Source: Calycina herbarum (lineage: Eukaryota; Ascomycota; Leotiomycetes; Helotiales; Pezizellaceae). Taken from it: DNA of 64,000 nucleotides. Below, piece by piece: positions 22,845 through 33,538 of this stretch. Below the pieces are notes generated by a model, which had not been told where the DNA came from, did not search any database, and saw nothing but the letters and a program-made list of their open reading frames with translations. The stretch lies in assembly GCA_001414485.1 (NCBI GenBank), contig LLEY01000015.1, forward strand, positions 62,001-126,000. Direction: 5' to 3'. Made by a program: the position numbers and the translations under genes. How positions within the stretch are numbered: position 1 is the stretch's first letter; every line of letters starts with the position of its first letter.

Positions 22845-24479
22845 TCGTTCATGAGTTTAATGTTTATCATTTCGTGTTATTTTCTTAATAAGTCAATGCT
22901 GCTTTTATCACTGGTTGTAGAATTTCTGAAAACCAGATTCTGGTTTACATATTTTTTCTGTAAAACTTTCTCCTACCCTTGGTCAAAGCTAGTCCTAAAG
23001 AGGAGTGGTGCATGATCCATCGGCGGTTACGGACTGCACAGCCCCCTTCTCATCTTAATTCGAATTAGTGCATAATCCTTCGCCGTACTTAGTCTTTTCT
23101 TACTGGCTTAAGTACGAGCTAAACGGACCTCTACCAAACATGTTCTAATTACGCAATTACAGAAGTCTTATCTCTTTTTATCCATAAGGTGTTGAGTATT
23201 ACATGATTCTGTGACTTTGGCCTTGTTTTATCGACCTTTGGAGCCCACCCTCAAAATATAAAGCTAAATTCGATTCTTTGGTCGGATCAGACCTTAGACG
23301 GTCACCTGACCCTAGAAATATTTTTACACCACCTCGGTGGACGCTACCAGATGTACCAACTCAAATAATTCGAGGTAACTAACTACCATTAAAACTTTCA
23401 AAGAATTTGGGAAGTACAAATTGAGTTTTACGGAACTACTTATATTTTTGTTGTAGTTCTACTACGGGTTGTTAAGTTATCACGTTGAGATTTTTAGAAG
23501 GCTTGAAAATTGGGTTGCCAAGCACCGGGAGAAAGTTATTGGGCTTTCTCGTTAGCGAACTGGAGTACCAGAACACGAGATTACTTTCGATTCCAACTTC
23601 TTTTGTGGATTTCTAGTTGTCTGTGACCACGCGGTCCAGTTTTCGCAATACCTTCAACATGTTGTCCAACTCTAGGAAAGTCTTTTGCCATCTTCTTTTG
23701 CAAGTTCTGTTCAATAAGAGAAGATTCTCCGTATGTTTTAATGTTTCCTTGTTTTCAGTGATAGCCTTTTTGTTGGCCAAATTAGAAGAGATGAGCAGCG
23801 GGCAGTCAATGTGTGAAGTTTTCTGGGATAATCATATTTGTTGTACGAAAAAGCCCAGAAGAATTGGGAATTACGTCTCTTGGTTCTCACAGAGCATCTT
23901 GGAGAATCAATATAATTGTCCTAGAGTATTTGAAGAAATAGAAAAGTTTCCTTACAGAGTACCTTTGAGGTACAGAAATGGTCAAGATGACATGTTGTTA
24001 AAATATACAAGCCTCGGAATGACTTGGACATAAGTCAGCTTCGATGTGTGGTTTCTGCCAACTTTGTTAATCTCCAAGGCCGATTACTTGTTTCTTGAAG
24101 TTTGAAAAATGAAGTTTGTCTCTTTTCATAGCACTGTCAAGTGAAAATCCCCTCTTTCTTATGAGCCTGACAAGTCGGACTTGCTATATAGTTTTGCTAG
24201 TTAAATCAAGTAGATGCCATGAAGCCAGCAAGATAGTGGCTCCGTGACTGGATTTTCTGACGACAATTTTCATAAGTGCGGAGAAATACAGATGCTATAG
24301 CGTGCTTTGGGTGGGGGTTGTCAAAATCAGCTGGACAAGTCAACACTACCTGAAAGCACTTGAGTGGGTTCCACTACACGTCTACAGCTGTTATCAAATA
24401 TCAAATAGTCTCTTCTATACAACTACTGTCTCAATTTTTGTTGCTTTAGACAACTTTTCCTTTAAAATTACATGTTCGT
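22845..24479. other. AT-rich DNA, no intact gene seen
   Basis: A 138-codon plus-strand frame at 23617-24033 looks like no known protein, is rich in Phe/Asn/Ser codons, and is probably chance. The 5' half of the MFS relic that starts to be recognisable near 24480 may lie here but is too decayed to read. Confidence 0.45.
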
Positions 24480-25844
24480 TATCATTCATGGGTCTAGGAT
24501 GGTGTCATAAACAATATAATGTTGCCTTAATCCTTCAGTGCACACTACCTCGCAACATCGATTGGTCCAATGTTTAGTTTTTATCTTCAAGCTGCCGCGT
24601 ATACAGGTCTAAAAGGGAAACATGGCTTAACGAGTTGGAGATTGGTACGTATAATCATTCAGGTTTAGAATCTTGACTGGCAGTTTGAAAGAATGCTTAC
24701 TTAAATATAGCTGTTTAATATTGATACCATCATCTCAGTCGGACTTATTACTCCACAATTCTTTTTCTATCCTGCTGTTCCTGCTCGACAAACACCAGGC
24801 ATACTCTTCACCGAAGCGGCAAGTCAACGAGAACCCCTGTTCACTAACGTAGTTAAGTGTGCATGTACTAATTTTCCTCGCTGATTAGGAGATCGAAATG
24901 GCCAGAGACCGAAACCCAAAGGAAGGACGTGTTAGACAAGGTGCATTTACCTGGGCAGAAGCAAAACGTTGTTTGACCACACCTGATATTTATCCTTTGT
25001 GGATGATTGCCGTGTAAGTTTGAAGTTCCTGGTTCTGGGTAAATGACGAAAACTAACATGAAAAGGAAGATGTAATTCTGTCGCTCATTTGCCTAGTGAC
25101 TCGATGGCATTTTGGTTTAAGGCATGGAACACCAAAAAGAAGGGCTCATACACTGTACCCTAGATCCGTGAGTACCATTTACTCCAATTGAACTCAAGTC
25201 CAGATGCTAATGTAAGTAGATAACTACACAACTCCACTTGGAGGTGTTACAGTTGTGCTCACCATCATTTTTGCATGGTCTAGTAAGTTTGAAATATTGA
25301 GGCCAATACGATTCAACTAAAACTCATATAGGTAATACATGGCTGAAAGGCCGCCGTTGGCCAATGCCTGTCGTTGGTGGAGTTGTGACAGGAATGGTGT
25401 GTCTCATCCTCGCAGCAACACCAGTATTCCCAGCAAACAAAGCCTTCAGATGGTTTTTGTACTATGATACGAACTGGGCATTTGCCGCTAATACCATGTT
25501 TTGGTCATTGACCCAAGACACTTTGTAAGCTTACCACAGGGGCTTAGAATCTGTCTTATCTGACGAGAGAACCACAGGTCTGGCGATCCCCTCCTACGGT
25601 CTTTTGCTACATCTGGATTAAATGTTTTTAGTTGGATTACTATTGCTGTTGTGTAAGTTGATCAAGTTGACCATTTTATAACAAAATTCTAACGTACTTT
25701 TAGACTGTGGACCAACCAGCAATGTTAGGTGGCAACTACGGTGCTGCTGGAATGGCGTTTCTCTATGCCTTCGCTGCTCTTGCATTGGCGTATCTTCAGC
25801 ACAGCCGAGCAAAGAACAAGTTGGAGTCTGAAAGCGACGAATGA
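24480..25844 (+). pseudogene. decayed MFS transporter (Dal5/Fen2/Tna1-type anion:cation symporter)
   Basis: Fragments of one transporter follow in order with remnants of introns between them. They are RYHSWV; HYLATSIGPMFSFYLQAAAY; GLKGKHGLTSWRL; ISVGLITPQFFFYP; EIEMARDRNPKEGRVRQG; AFTWAEAKRCLTTPDIYPLW; FWFKAWNTKKKGSYTVP; YTTPLGGVTVVLTIIFAWSS; WLKGRRWPMPVVGG; WFLYYDTNWAFAANTMFW; and a tail GGNYGAAGMAFLYAFAALAL with LESESDE-stop. These match TM4-TM12 and the linker of allantoate/pantothenate/nicotinate permeases. In-frame stops lie at 24495 (TAG), 24528 (TAA) and 25161 (TAG where Gln is expected). The last exon joins out of frame with the one before it. The N-terminal third is not recognisable. 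CAG-to-TAG is what repeat-induced point mutation would make, but this is inference. Not functional as read. Confidence 0.75.
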
Positions 25845-26310
25845 ATAGAATCTTCCTGTAATTGTTGAGGTACTCGTTGGCTTGGAAAATTGCATCTGAT
25901 AGATTTGTGTGGTTCGTTAGTTGTCGCATGAAGGCACTCACTTGGGCTAGCTTTACGTGAGCACCGACAAGAAAACTGACGCATATCACTTTCCCATCAT
26001 GATATATGTTGAGAACCTTTCTAGATACTTTGAAAAAAGTGCCGAATCCACGTCGCGATAACTATTAGAAAATGATCTCGAAGGGAATTTCTCTTTTCAG
26101 TATATGGTCATTACTTGCCCAACAACTAGTCTATCGCATATAGGTGATAACAACTCTACCCCAAAAAAAGTACCATTAGGAAAGCCGGAGGACTCTCCTC
26201 CATGGAATACGCAATCCATATAATGCCCCAAATATAGAATCCCAGTATCTCTCCATCTCCAAACCATTGAAAAGCAACATCCAAGTCCCAAATAATTTCC
26301 AAAACTCCAT
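25845..26310. other. short intergenic stretch
   Basis: 3' flanks of the MFS relic and of the converging SET gene. No gene is seen. Confidence 0.5.
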
Positions 26311-27330
26311 CTACTCCCTCCAAAGCCACTTCTCCCACTCCTCACCAGATCTCTCCTTGGGAATTTCCTTCAAATCAGATTTCCAGTCACTTGTTACCCC
26401 AAAACAAGTATGTTTCTCAGGCTTCTTGACAAAAGGTCTCATTTCCAAAAACCCGACTGAATACTTACCCCCTGTCCTCTTCTTCGCATCACAGTACTTC
26501 TTAGCCCAATACGCAGCCCTCGCACGATCGGAATGCATGTTTGAGACTTGAAAAGCATCGAAATACAACCGCGCCAATCTATCATCCTTGAAGTTCTCCT
26601 TTTCATAAATTTGTAAGAGTTTCTTACAGTCTTGGAGGACTTTGGAGGGGTTGTACCGAACGGTTTGTGCATCACCAATTTGGGAATCTAGGATTTGAGC
26701 CAGTACGTGGCGCTTATCGCTAGCATCTTGTTCCTCGAGAGAAAGGGTGCAGAGTTGGCAGGTGCAGGTGAATCCAAATCTCTCTTTGAGAATTTCCTGG
26801 CGATATTCGGAGGGACCTCCGTAATGGTAAGCGAGTGTGATTTCTTCGCCATTGGAAATTGGTTGGATGGCGTAGACGGTGTGTTCTTCCAAGATTGGGT
26901 TCCAGCCGTGATAAGCATTTGGTTGACACGAGTGATTGAGTCGACTGGCTAATTCGAAAACACCACCGACATCACTCGATGCTCCAAGAGGGTATCCATT
27001 TGAACGGATGATGTTCGATAATGGCGTTCCTTGACCGACGTAGTTGTTGTGGAGGGACAGAAAAGCACGTTGTATTTCTCTGGGTAAAGCATTGAGAGCA
27101 CGAGCGAGATCAGCCTCGGTCGTTGGGATTGAGGTGATGACTTCAGTGGTGAGCAAAGGGGGCTCGCTTATAAGTAAAGTTCCTGGCGTGATATCTTGAG
27201 ATGCGATCGCCCCTTGACCTTTGCCGGGAATGGATTCGATGATGAAGAGACCAGGGGTCGGTTTGGGTGCTGAGAGACCGTCACCCTCATTTTTTGGTGG
27301 GGAATCGGCGCTGGGTGCCATTTTGTCCAA
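26311..27330 (-). CDS. SET-domain protein (putative lysine methyltransferase), 339 aa
   Basis: One uninterrupted frame. The start is MDKMAPSADSPP (27330) or the second Met three codons on. The SET domain covers about residues 26-175: it opens with PGLFIIESIPGKGQGAIASQ (cofactor-binding Gly loop). The hallmark RLNHSCQPNAYHGWN supplies the NHS motif, and EEITLAYHYGG supplies the catalytic Tyr region. A Cys cluster follows at FGFTCTCQLC, as in the post-SET part of SMYD-like fungal SET proteins. The C-terminal half is helical (ILDSQIGDAQTVRYNPSKVL onward), TPR-like, and usual for this class. It probably transfers methyl groups from S-adenosylmethionine to lysine. The target may be histone or non-histone and cannot be told. 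No MYND finger is visible. Confidence 0.85.
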   Translation of the reverse strand: MDKMAPSADSPPKNEGDGLSAPKPTPGLFIIESIPGKGQGAIASQDITPGTLLISEPPLLTTEVITSIPTTEADLARALNALPREIQRAFLSLHNNYVGQGTPLSNIIRSNGYPLGASSDVGGVFELASRLNHSCQPNAYHGWNPILEEHTVYAIQPISNGEEITLAYHYGGPSEYRQEILKERFGFTCTCQLCTLSLEEQDASDKRHVLAQILDSQIGDAQTVRYNPSKVLQDCKKLLQIYEKENFKDDRLARLYFDAFQVSNMHSDRARAAYWAKKYCDAKKRTGGKYSVGFLEMRPFVKKPEKHTCFGVTSDWKSDLKEIPKERSGEEWEKWLWRE

Positions 27331-29205
27331 AATTCAAGCAAAAGTGAGATGGTGGATTCTAAATGCGAATGGAAGTTTATTGGAACGTGTGGAGGTGGGG
27401 TTGGGGGTTATACTAAATGGATGGACTGATAAGATAGCGTGAGAGCCTTTTCTAAGGTTGTGGTAAAAATTTGTCTGACACTTGACTCTTTTTGGTAAAA
27501 AAGGCGAGGGGGAGATCGCGCCGGCTGATTCGCGGAGATGTCTCCGCCTTTGAAGGTGCCTGACTCGAGCTTCTGATTCGCTGGAAAAGGAGACTACATC
27601 ATTCACCCTAAGTACCCAAGAAACGGTTCCTTCCCTTTCGGCGACCTTGGAAGTGGTTTGCGACAGATGCGTTGAATCAGCAAGCTTTCTTCTCTTATTG
27701 GTACCATGACTAGAGAATCGCAAATCGTTCCTCCTCTGTCTACCCCCAAAGCATCGAACCCCGCCCATCACTTCCTAGATGCTAAGCCCAACAAGACAAA
27801 TCCAGCTCTAACATTTCCTCCCAGTAATCTAATTGTCCCAACCTATCTAGTAAAACATTCTTATTCCGTTATAAGTAGAAGAATAATTGAGACTGTTTCA
27901 ACATAGATCACGGCTATTGAAAGAAAATTACGAAAATTAATTTGAAGTATCTGGAAGATTAAGATTTTTTTAAAATATAATTCCTGAGCTTCTTAGACAG
28001 CGGTGGGTAGGTATCCTTACTGCTCCGTACTTAACTCAAAAAACCCTATTTTGAAAATAACTCTTCCAGCCCCAACCTCTTCTACAGCACCTAGCTTGCT
28101 TCTGCCCATCCGCAGCAGAGCTGGGAACGAGAAATATATTGAAGGTAAAAGGGTACTGATTTTAAAGTTAATTTTTACTACATATACATTTAGATGTTTT
28201 TCTTTTAATCGTTTTAGACGTTTTGGATGTTGCTCTACTTGGGCAAGACTGTGTGTTTACGCGCAATGGCATGACGGCGAAGGGTCGTTCCTACCTACCG
28301 AGTTTGGGCCTGGCTTGTCGCTCCTTCCCTTCGCGAGGTGGTTGGAAAAGCAGTGCGTCCAACACCCCAACTTAGAAATTTTAAGACACTCCACCCCGCC
28401 TCTTCCGATCTCGAACTCCAGGTCTCGAACTCCAGGTCTCGAACTTCACCAGATCGCGCTTTCCCTCGTCCACAATCTATGAAACCCGTACAAACCGGCC
28501 AGCGAACAGAATCACCCGACCCCCACCTATTCTTACCCGCATACTAACCACCCCTCTCTTAAGCAACTCGTACACCTCCAAGATACAGCAAGAACAACAC
28601 AAACAAGAGCAGCAAGACTTTTCAAAAAAGGAGTTTATTCATTTCATTATCCATCCATAATAATCCGCACCCGCTTTTCTCAATACAACTCAAAAGAATC
28701 GGTGTTCGGATCCATCCACACAACCATCCCCAGTCCAAACAAACACCAATATCATATCCATCCATTCCACTCAAGACTTGTGCACATGAAAAACAAAAAA
28801 GGCAAACTGAACAAAAAAACCAATCAGTACGCCTCAGACCCCTCCTATAAAACAATGCTTTCCCTAACGACAACTTCTTCTCTTTCCTCTTCTGCCAACT
28901 CATCCCCTGTTTTTCTTCTTGCCATCTACACACCAGAATAAAAAACATACTGGAAAGGGAAAAGTAAAGTGTATGTAAAATTAAACGCCGCCCGGGCGGG
29001 AAGACAAGTAGACTGTGAAGTCAAGAAACCGTATAATTTGCGGCCGGATTAAAACAAAGATTTACCATGGAAAGATTGAAGAATGGAAGGGTGGTTGAGT
29101 GCTGTTCCGTCGTATGTTCGTGGAAAAGAAGGATGATGTCGACATTGATCCCCATCGAGAGAATTCCTCCTAATTTCGCCATGAGCGAGTTCCTCATTAA
29201 CATGG
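27331..29205. other. intergenic, 3' flank of the BUD4-like gene and SET promoter
   Basis: No convincing gene. The frame at 28003-28482 has mixed composition and no recognisable motif. A 14 bp unit (TCTCGAACTCCAGG) is present about three times at 28409-28448. Around 28640-28930 the minus strand is T/C poor and could be the 3' UTR of the gene that ends at 29206. Confidence 0.45.
28409..28448. repeat. 14 bp direct repeat, three copies
   Basis: TCGAACTCCAGGTC begins at 28411 and 28425, and a third copy at 28439 differs by a C-to-T. It is a small local tandem repeat in non-coding DNA with no visible function. Confidence 0.6.
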
Positions 29206-32200
29206 CTAAACAATCATGCTCTTCGTCCTCGAGTGATGGCGTGGTTCCCTTCGCGACGTGCCATGCTCAGTTCTTCTCTTGAGGCTGTCCTCGCGTTTCA
29301 AGACGAGATCACACCAACCTCCTTTGGAACCCTCGCCTTCTTTGCCAACGCAAGAATCGAGAACCTTCATCCAGCCTTCCTTGTCAGCAGCGGTGTCTGC
29401 ATAGAAATCGATGACTTCGCCATTGTTGAATCGAATTCGGAAACCTTCTTCAACAAACATGTATCCTTCCTCTTCCTCGGCAAATCCAGACTTGCGTCGT
29501 TTCCCGCCTCTGCCGCTTGTCTCCTTCTGCGTAAGGGCGCTGCGATCGTCGATCAATTTGGACGCATTGGCAAGGTTGATTGTGGCGCGAGGCTGACGAG
29601 TCGACTCGTGATATGCGGTGAGCTTGCTTCCTACGAGCTTGAAGTATCGACGACGCCAGTACTAATGATTCGTTAGCAATGATTCTCATAATGTTTACAA
29701 GCATCCAACATACCGGACAATCTCCACCTTGTTGACTCAGTGGACCTTCCCAATTTCTGGCGAGTGACACCTCGGCTTCCTTCATCTCACGAATACAAGA
29801 GTTCATGCTTTTTGGCATATCATCGTCGGTTGCACCCTTAGGTTTTGGAACGAAGAGGAGTTGCAACTCGAGTTTACCGACCTTGTAAGGAGCGCATCTT
29901 CGAACGACTGTGTTTCCACGTTGGCTCTTGACGCTAGAAGAGAGGTTGGCTTCCTCGGTCGCCCACTCGTTGAAACAGGCAACATCGACAACATAAGGTC
30001 GTCCATAACAGCGAGTCTCATGGTCTTTGAGACAAACATATGAGCGTCCAAAGCTTCCATCTTCAGCAGCAAGAGGAGATAGAAGGTCCCATGCAGTTGG
30101 TTGTGTAGACATTCTCTTTGCTTGTGCTTCACGCTGCTTTTGCTCTGCGATGCGCTGCTCCTCTTCCTTTTGTCTCATTTCGAGCTCTTTGCGCTTCTTT
30201 GGTGATGCGAATACTCGACTGAATGTTGAAGGCTTGTTGGCCTTGTGGCCCTTGCTACTCTTGGTAGGGGATTCCGGCACACGCTTTGGCGCAGGTGGGA
30301 CCAATTTCGCATTGAGGGTTAGTTGGAATTCAAGCTCATTTGGGACTACAAGCTCGAATTCCTGTCCAATTGGGGCGTTTTTTCCGAGTTCAAGCCATGC
30401 TGTAGTAACACAATGAACTCCGTTGTCAAGAGTCAAACTGAACCAAGTTTGTTCATCTAGAGACGATGTTAGTAAGAAGCAGCAAGTTGTACAACAATAA
30501 TACATACTTTTGGGAAGAGGAAGATCGAGATCCTTCACACCAATAACCTTGACAAAAAGTCTTCCTCTCTCACCTGCCTCTTCGGGCGCGGTGTTGAGAG
30601 TTTGTTCTTCTTCTGCTAGTATCCCCAAGCCGGTAGCATTACTCTCTTGGCCAGGCATAGGTGGCACAGGACCATGGCCTGGCTTCTTGCGAGGAGATGA
30701 CTTATCCTTGTAGCTACCCTTGCGCATCTGGCCGTTCCATGGCTCCACAGTCCATGACTGTGGTCGACCCTGTTTGATGGGTGAGTTACCGGCCGAACGA
30801 GTACCGCTACGATCATCTCCCTTGTCATCGCTGCTTGCAACTACAAGTTTGGTGTTTTGCCTCATGAGGTAACCGCGCTGTTTACGAGGAGTAATGTTAG
30901 CATAATATTTCAAAAGTTGGAGGTCGCTGGGGTTAGACGCTTGTCCAGTAGATTCCAAAAAGCAAGCAGATTTAGAGGAAAGGTCATAAGCAACCTTTTG
31001 GGCTTCAATCACACGGTCAAAGTCTTGGTCCAAACTCAACCCGAGATCACCGCCAATGTCCAGAGTCAAAGATTTCTTCTTGAAACTTGGATGTCTCTCA
31101 ATGCGCTCGTTGGATTCAGTAAACTCGTCTTCTGGAGCTGGAGATGGTCTAGCCCGATGTCTTTGAGGAATTGCAGGAATGTTGGGCAACTCGCTGCTAA
31201 CTTGGCGTCTCATCTCTCGCATCGCCATGAGATCGGAAGGAGTTGCGGATGGCCTGGTCTTTAGCTTGGATCCGGAAGATTTGATAGTTGCAACTTGCTC
31301 GGGAATGCTAGGTGATTCTCTTGGTGGGGAAGGTTCATAAACCATAGGATGTCTGATGACAGATTCTGGGGTGCCTGGCTCATCGTAGTCATCTTCCTCT
31401 GATCCCCATCCTGTACCATCGTACTCGGGCTTTGATGAAGGCAATGGACGTTCTTGTGGGGTCTCAGGTCGTTGAAGAAATTCGTGAGCTTGGCTCATGC
31501 TCGGGGCTTCCGATGCTCGCTCATTCTTTGGCTCACTCTTGGGTTCAATCTTTGGTTCGTCCTTTGGCGGTGGTGGTGGTCCCATATCCATATAAGACGA
31601 AAGGCTAAGACCAAAGTCATTCTTCGATCCGAAACCCTCGAATTCTGGTAATGAGCCATTTCTACTTTCCTTGACTGGGTCTTGATGCTGAATTGGCGGT
31701 GGCAATGGAAGAGGGCTGAGGGCTCGTGGGGTTGGAGGACCATCGTCATCAGGGCCACTATTTGAGCTGGATTGTTGGTTGTCATTGGCTGCTGGAGGAT
31801 CAGAGTAGTGACTTTCGGAATCGTCTTCTGCTGGAACCTCATTTTCATCATCATAGTTGTCCAACCTCGAATCTGGAGCTTGATACATTTCGGGAATCGA
31901 GTAAACATCCACTTCTTCGTCCTCTTCTAGTTCTGGTTTGATCATTATGCTGTCTTCACCGTCAAGCATAGAAGCATCTTCTGTGGAAGGTAGGGGTGTA
32001 TCGGGGTCAACAACAGATGGTCGCTCTGGAGATGAGCTAGGCATAGGCGAAGAGAAGTTGTAGTCTGAGTCGCGTGAGAAGTTATCTTGGCCTTGCACCT
32101 TTCGCATTATTGATTCCCGGGAGATCCGTGGTGGTAACTGGTAAGATCCTAGGTCGGGAAGAGAATCCATGGTATCCTCGTCTTCATGGATAGGGATTGA

Positions 32201-33538
32201 AGATTCGCGATCTGGAGTTTGACTGTTGCGGTCGCGGGGCCCACCACGTCTCATTCGGCGTTCTCTTTGCTGCTCAGCCGCAGATTTTGGTTTCTCCTCG
32301 TCTTGAATCATCATCAATTGGAGACGTTGCTCGAGAGACATTTTGCCCCCATTCATTCCTTGAATGTCCGATTTGCTCACTGACGAGGGTGGCGGGGGAG
32401 ATGGGAGATTTCTCTGTGCCGCACGTTCAGCAGCAGCGGAAAGTCCGACTGAAGAAGTAGAACCGCTGCGTGTGTGTTGGCTCATTCCAGGTAGAGGCGG
32501 CAATGGTCGATGCTCCCCATTGGAATTGAGAGAATCGTTACGGAGTGCTGGGCGTCCCATTGAAGATGATGGCCGTGCATCTGGCATAGGACTGCCCTCG
32601 GGGCCCTCGAAGGGATCTTCAAATCGTCCAGACATGATGCCATTATTATGTGTGTTTGGACTAGCATGTCTCCAATCATCTGGGCCAACCACGGGAGTCT
32701 TGTCTGTATCTTCCAAAGAAGCATCAAAACTGTCATCTGGCTCCATAGAATCTCCATGTACATTATAGAGCTCCTCATCCTCATCTTCTCCAGAATCATA
32801 AGATTGTTCGCGCGAATCCGAGCCGATCGAGGATAGATCTGGTGTTGCCATCTCATATTCGTTCACCTGAGGGGGCGCCGCGTCAAAAGTCACACTCTTC
32901 GCATGCCGATGAAGAATTCTTCCTGGGGGAAGGCTCTTATCTTCTTCAGACTCCTCCGCTGACCATGTGCCATTTTCAGAATCGAAGCTGGACTTTCCGT
33001 TGAATCTGCTTGTAGCCAAAGATGATTTGGTAGGCGAAATTTGGTCTTTGCTGGGTGATCGAAGACCATTTGCACCAATTTTCAGAGGCGTTCTGGTTGG
33101 GCTGTATAGAGGGATGCTCGATGCACTTTCACTGCGTTTGTGTCCAAAGTTTCCTCCTCGTTCTGCCGAGCGAAGACCTTCGAGGCCAGAGCCCCCATAT
33201 GCGTTCCCTTGAAGTTGTTTTGCTAGAGGTCGTTCAATGACCGGTACTGAGGTTGGATCGTACTCTTGTTTTTGTTCGCGCGCAAACATATTGCTATTCT
33301 TGACACGCGACGCACGCTGCAATCGCTCGATCGAAGATCGTCGAGTTGGAGAAGGGGATGATTCTCGCCCACCATATAAGTCGTTTTCGGATCGGAATCG
33401 GCTGGGAGTCGCTGGGTCGCGGCCTTGCCAGAAGAGTCGAGGTGACGAATTTCCTTCGACTGAGGGATTGAAGGGGGAGGACTGGAATGGAGACGAGTCC
33501 ATATTGGGCTGCAACTTCTGCTTGAGGCGTTCCCACAT
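29206..33538 (-). CDS. BUD4: Bud4/anillin-like septation scaffold with C-terminal PH domain
   Basis: Three exons (33538-30508, 30456-29714, 29661-29206) with introns of 51 and 52 bp give about 1,409 residues. The first about 950 residues are disordered, rich in Ser/Pro/acidic and phospho-site-like sequence. The anillin-homology region follows (GRLFVKVIGVKDLDLPLPK, then EQTWFSLTLDNGVHCVTTAW). The PH domain begins YWRRRYFKLVGSKLTAYHES and ends FYADTAADKEGWMKVLDS. Bud4 is a GTP/septin-associated scaffold that marks the septation site and organises the contractile ring in hyphae. The start is uncertain. The frame stays open upstream to 33571 without an ATG; a candidate upstream ATG (about 33617, MRRNSPSFQQPTK) followed by a GTAAGC donor gives the wrong phase when joined to the nearest acceptor. 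Confidence 0.85.

Noticed and set aside
28003..28482. 159-codon plus-strand frame
   Set aside because: No motif, mixed composition, a local 14 bp repeat inside, and no start context; probably chance.
29803..33536. Many plus- and minus-strand open frames overlapping the BUD4-like gene
   Set aside because: All are shadows of the long coding exon in other frames; none has a recognisable domain.
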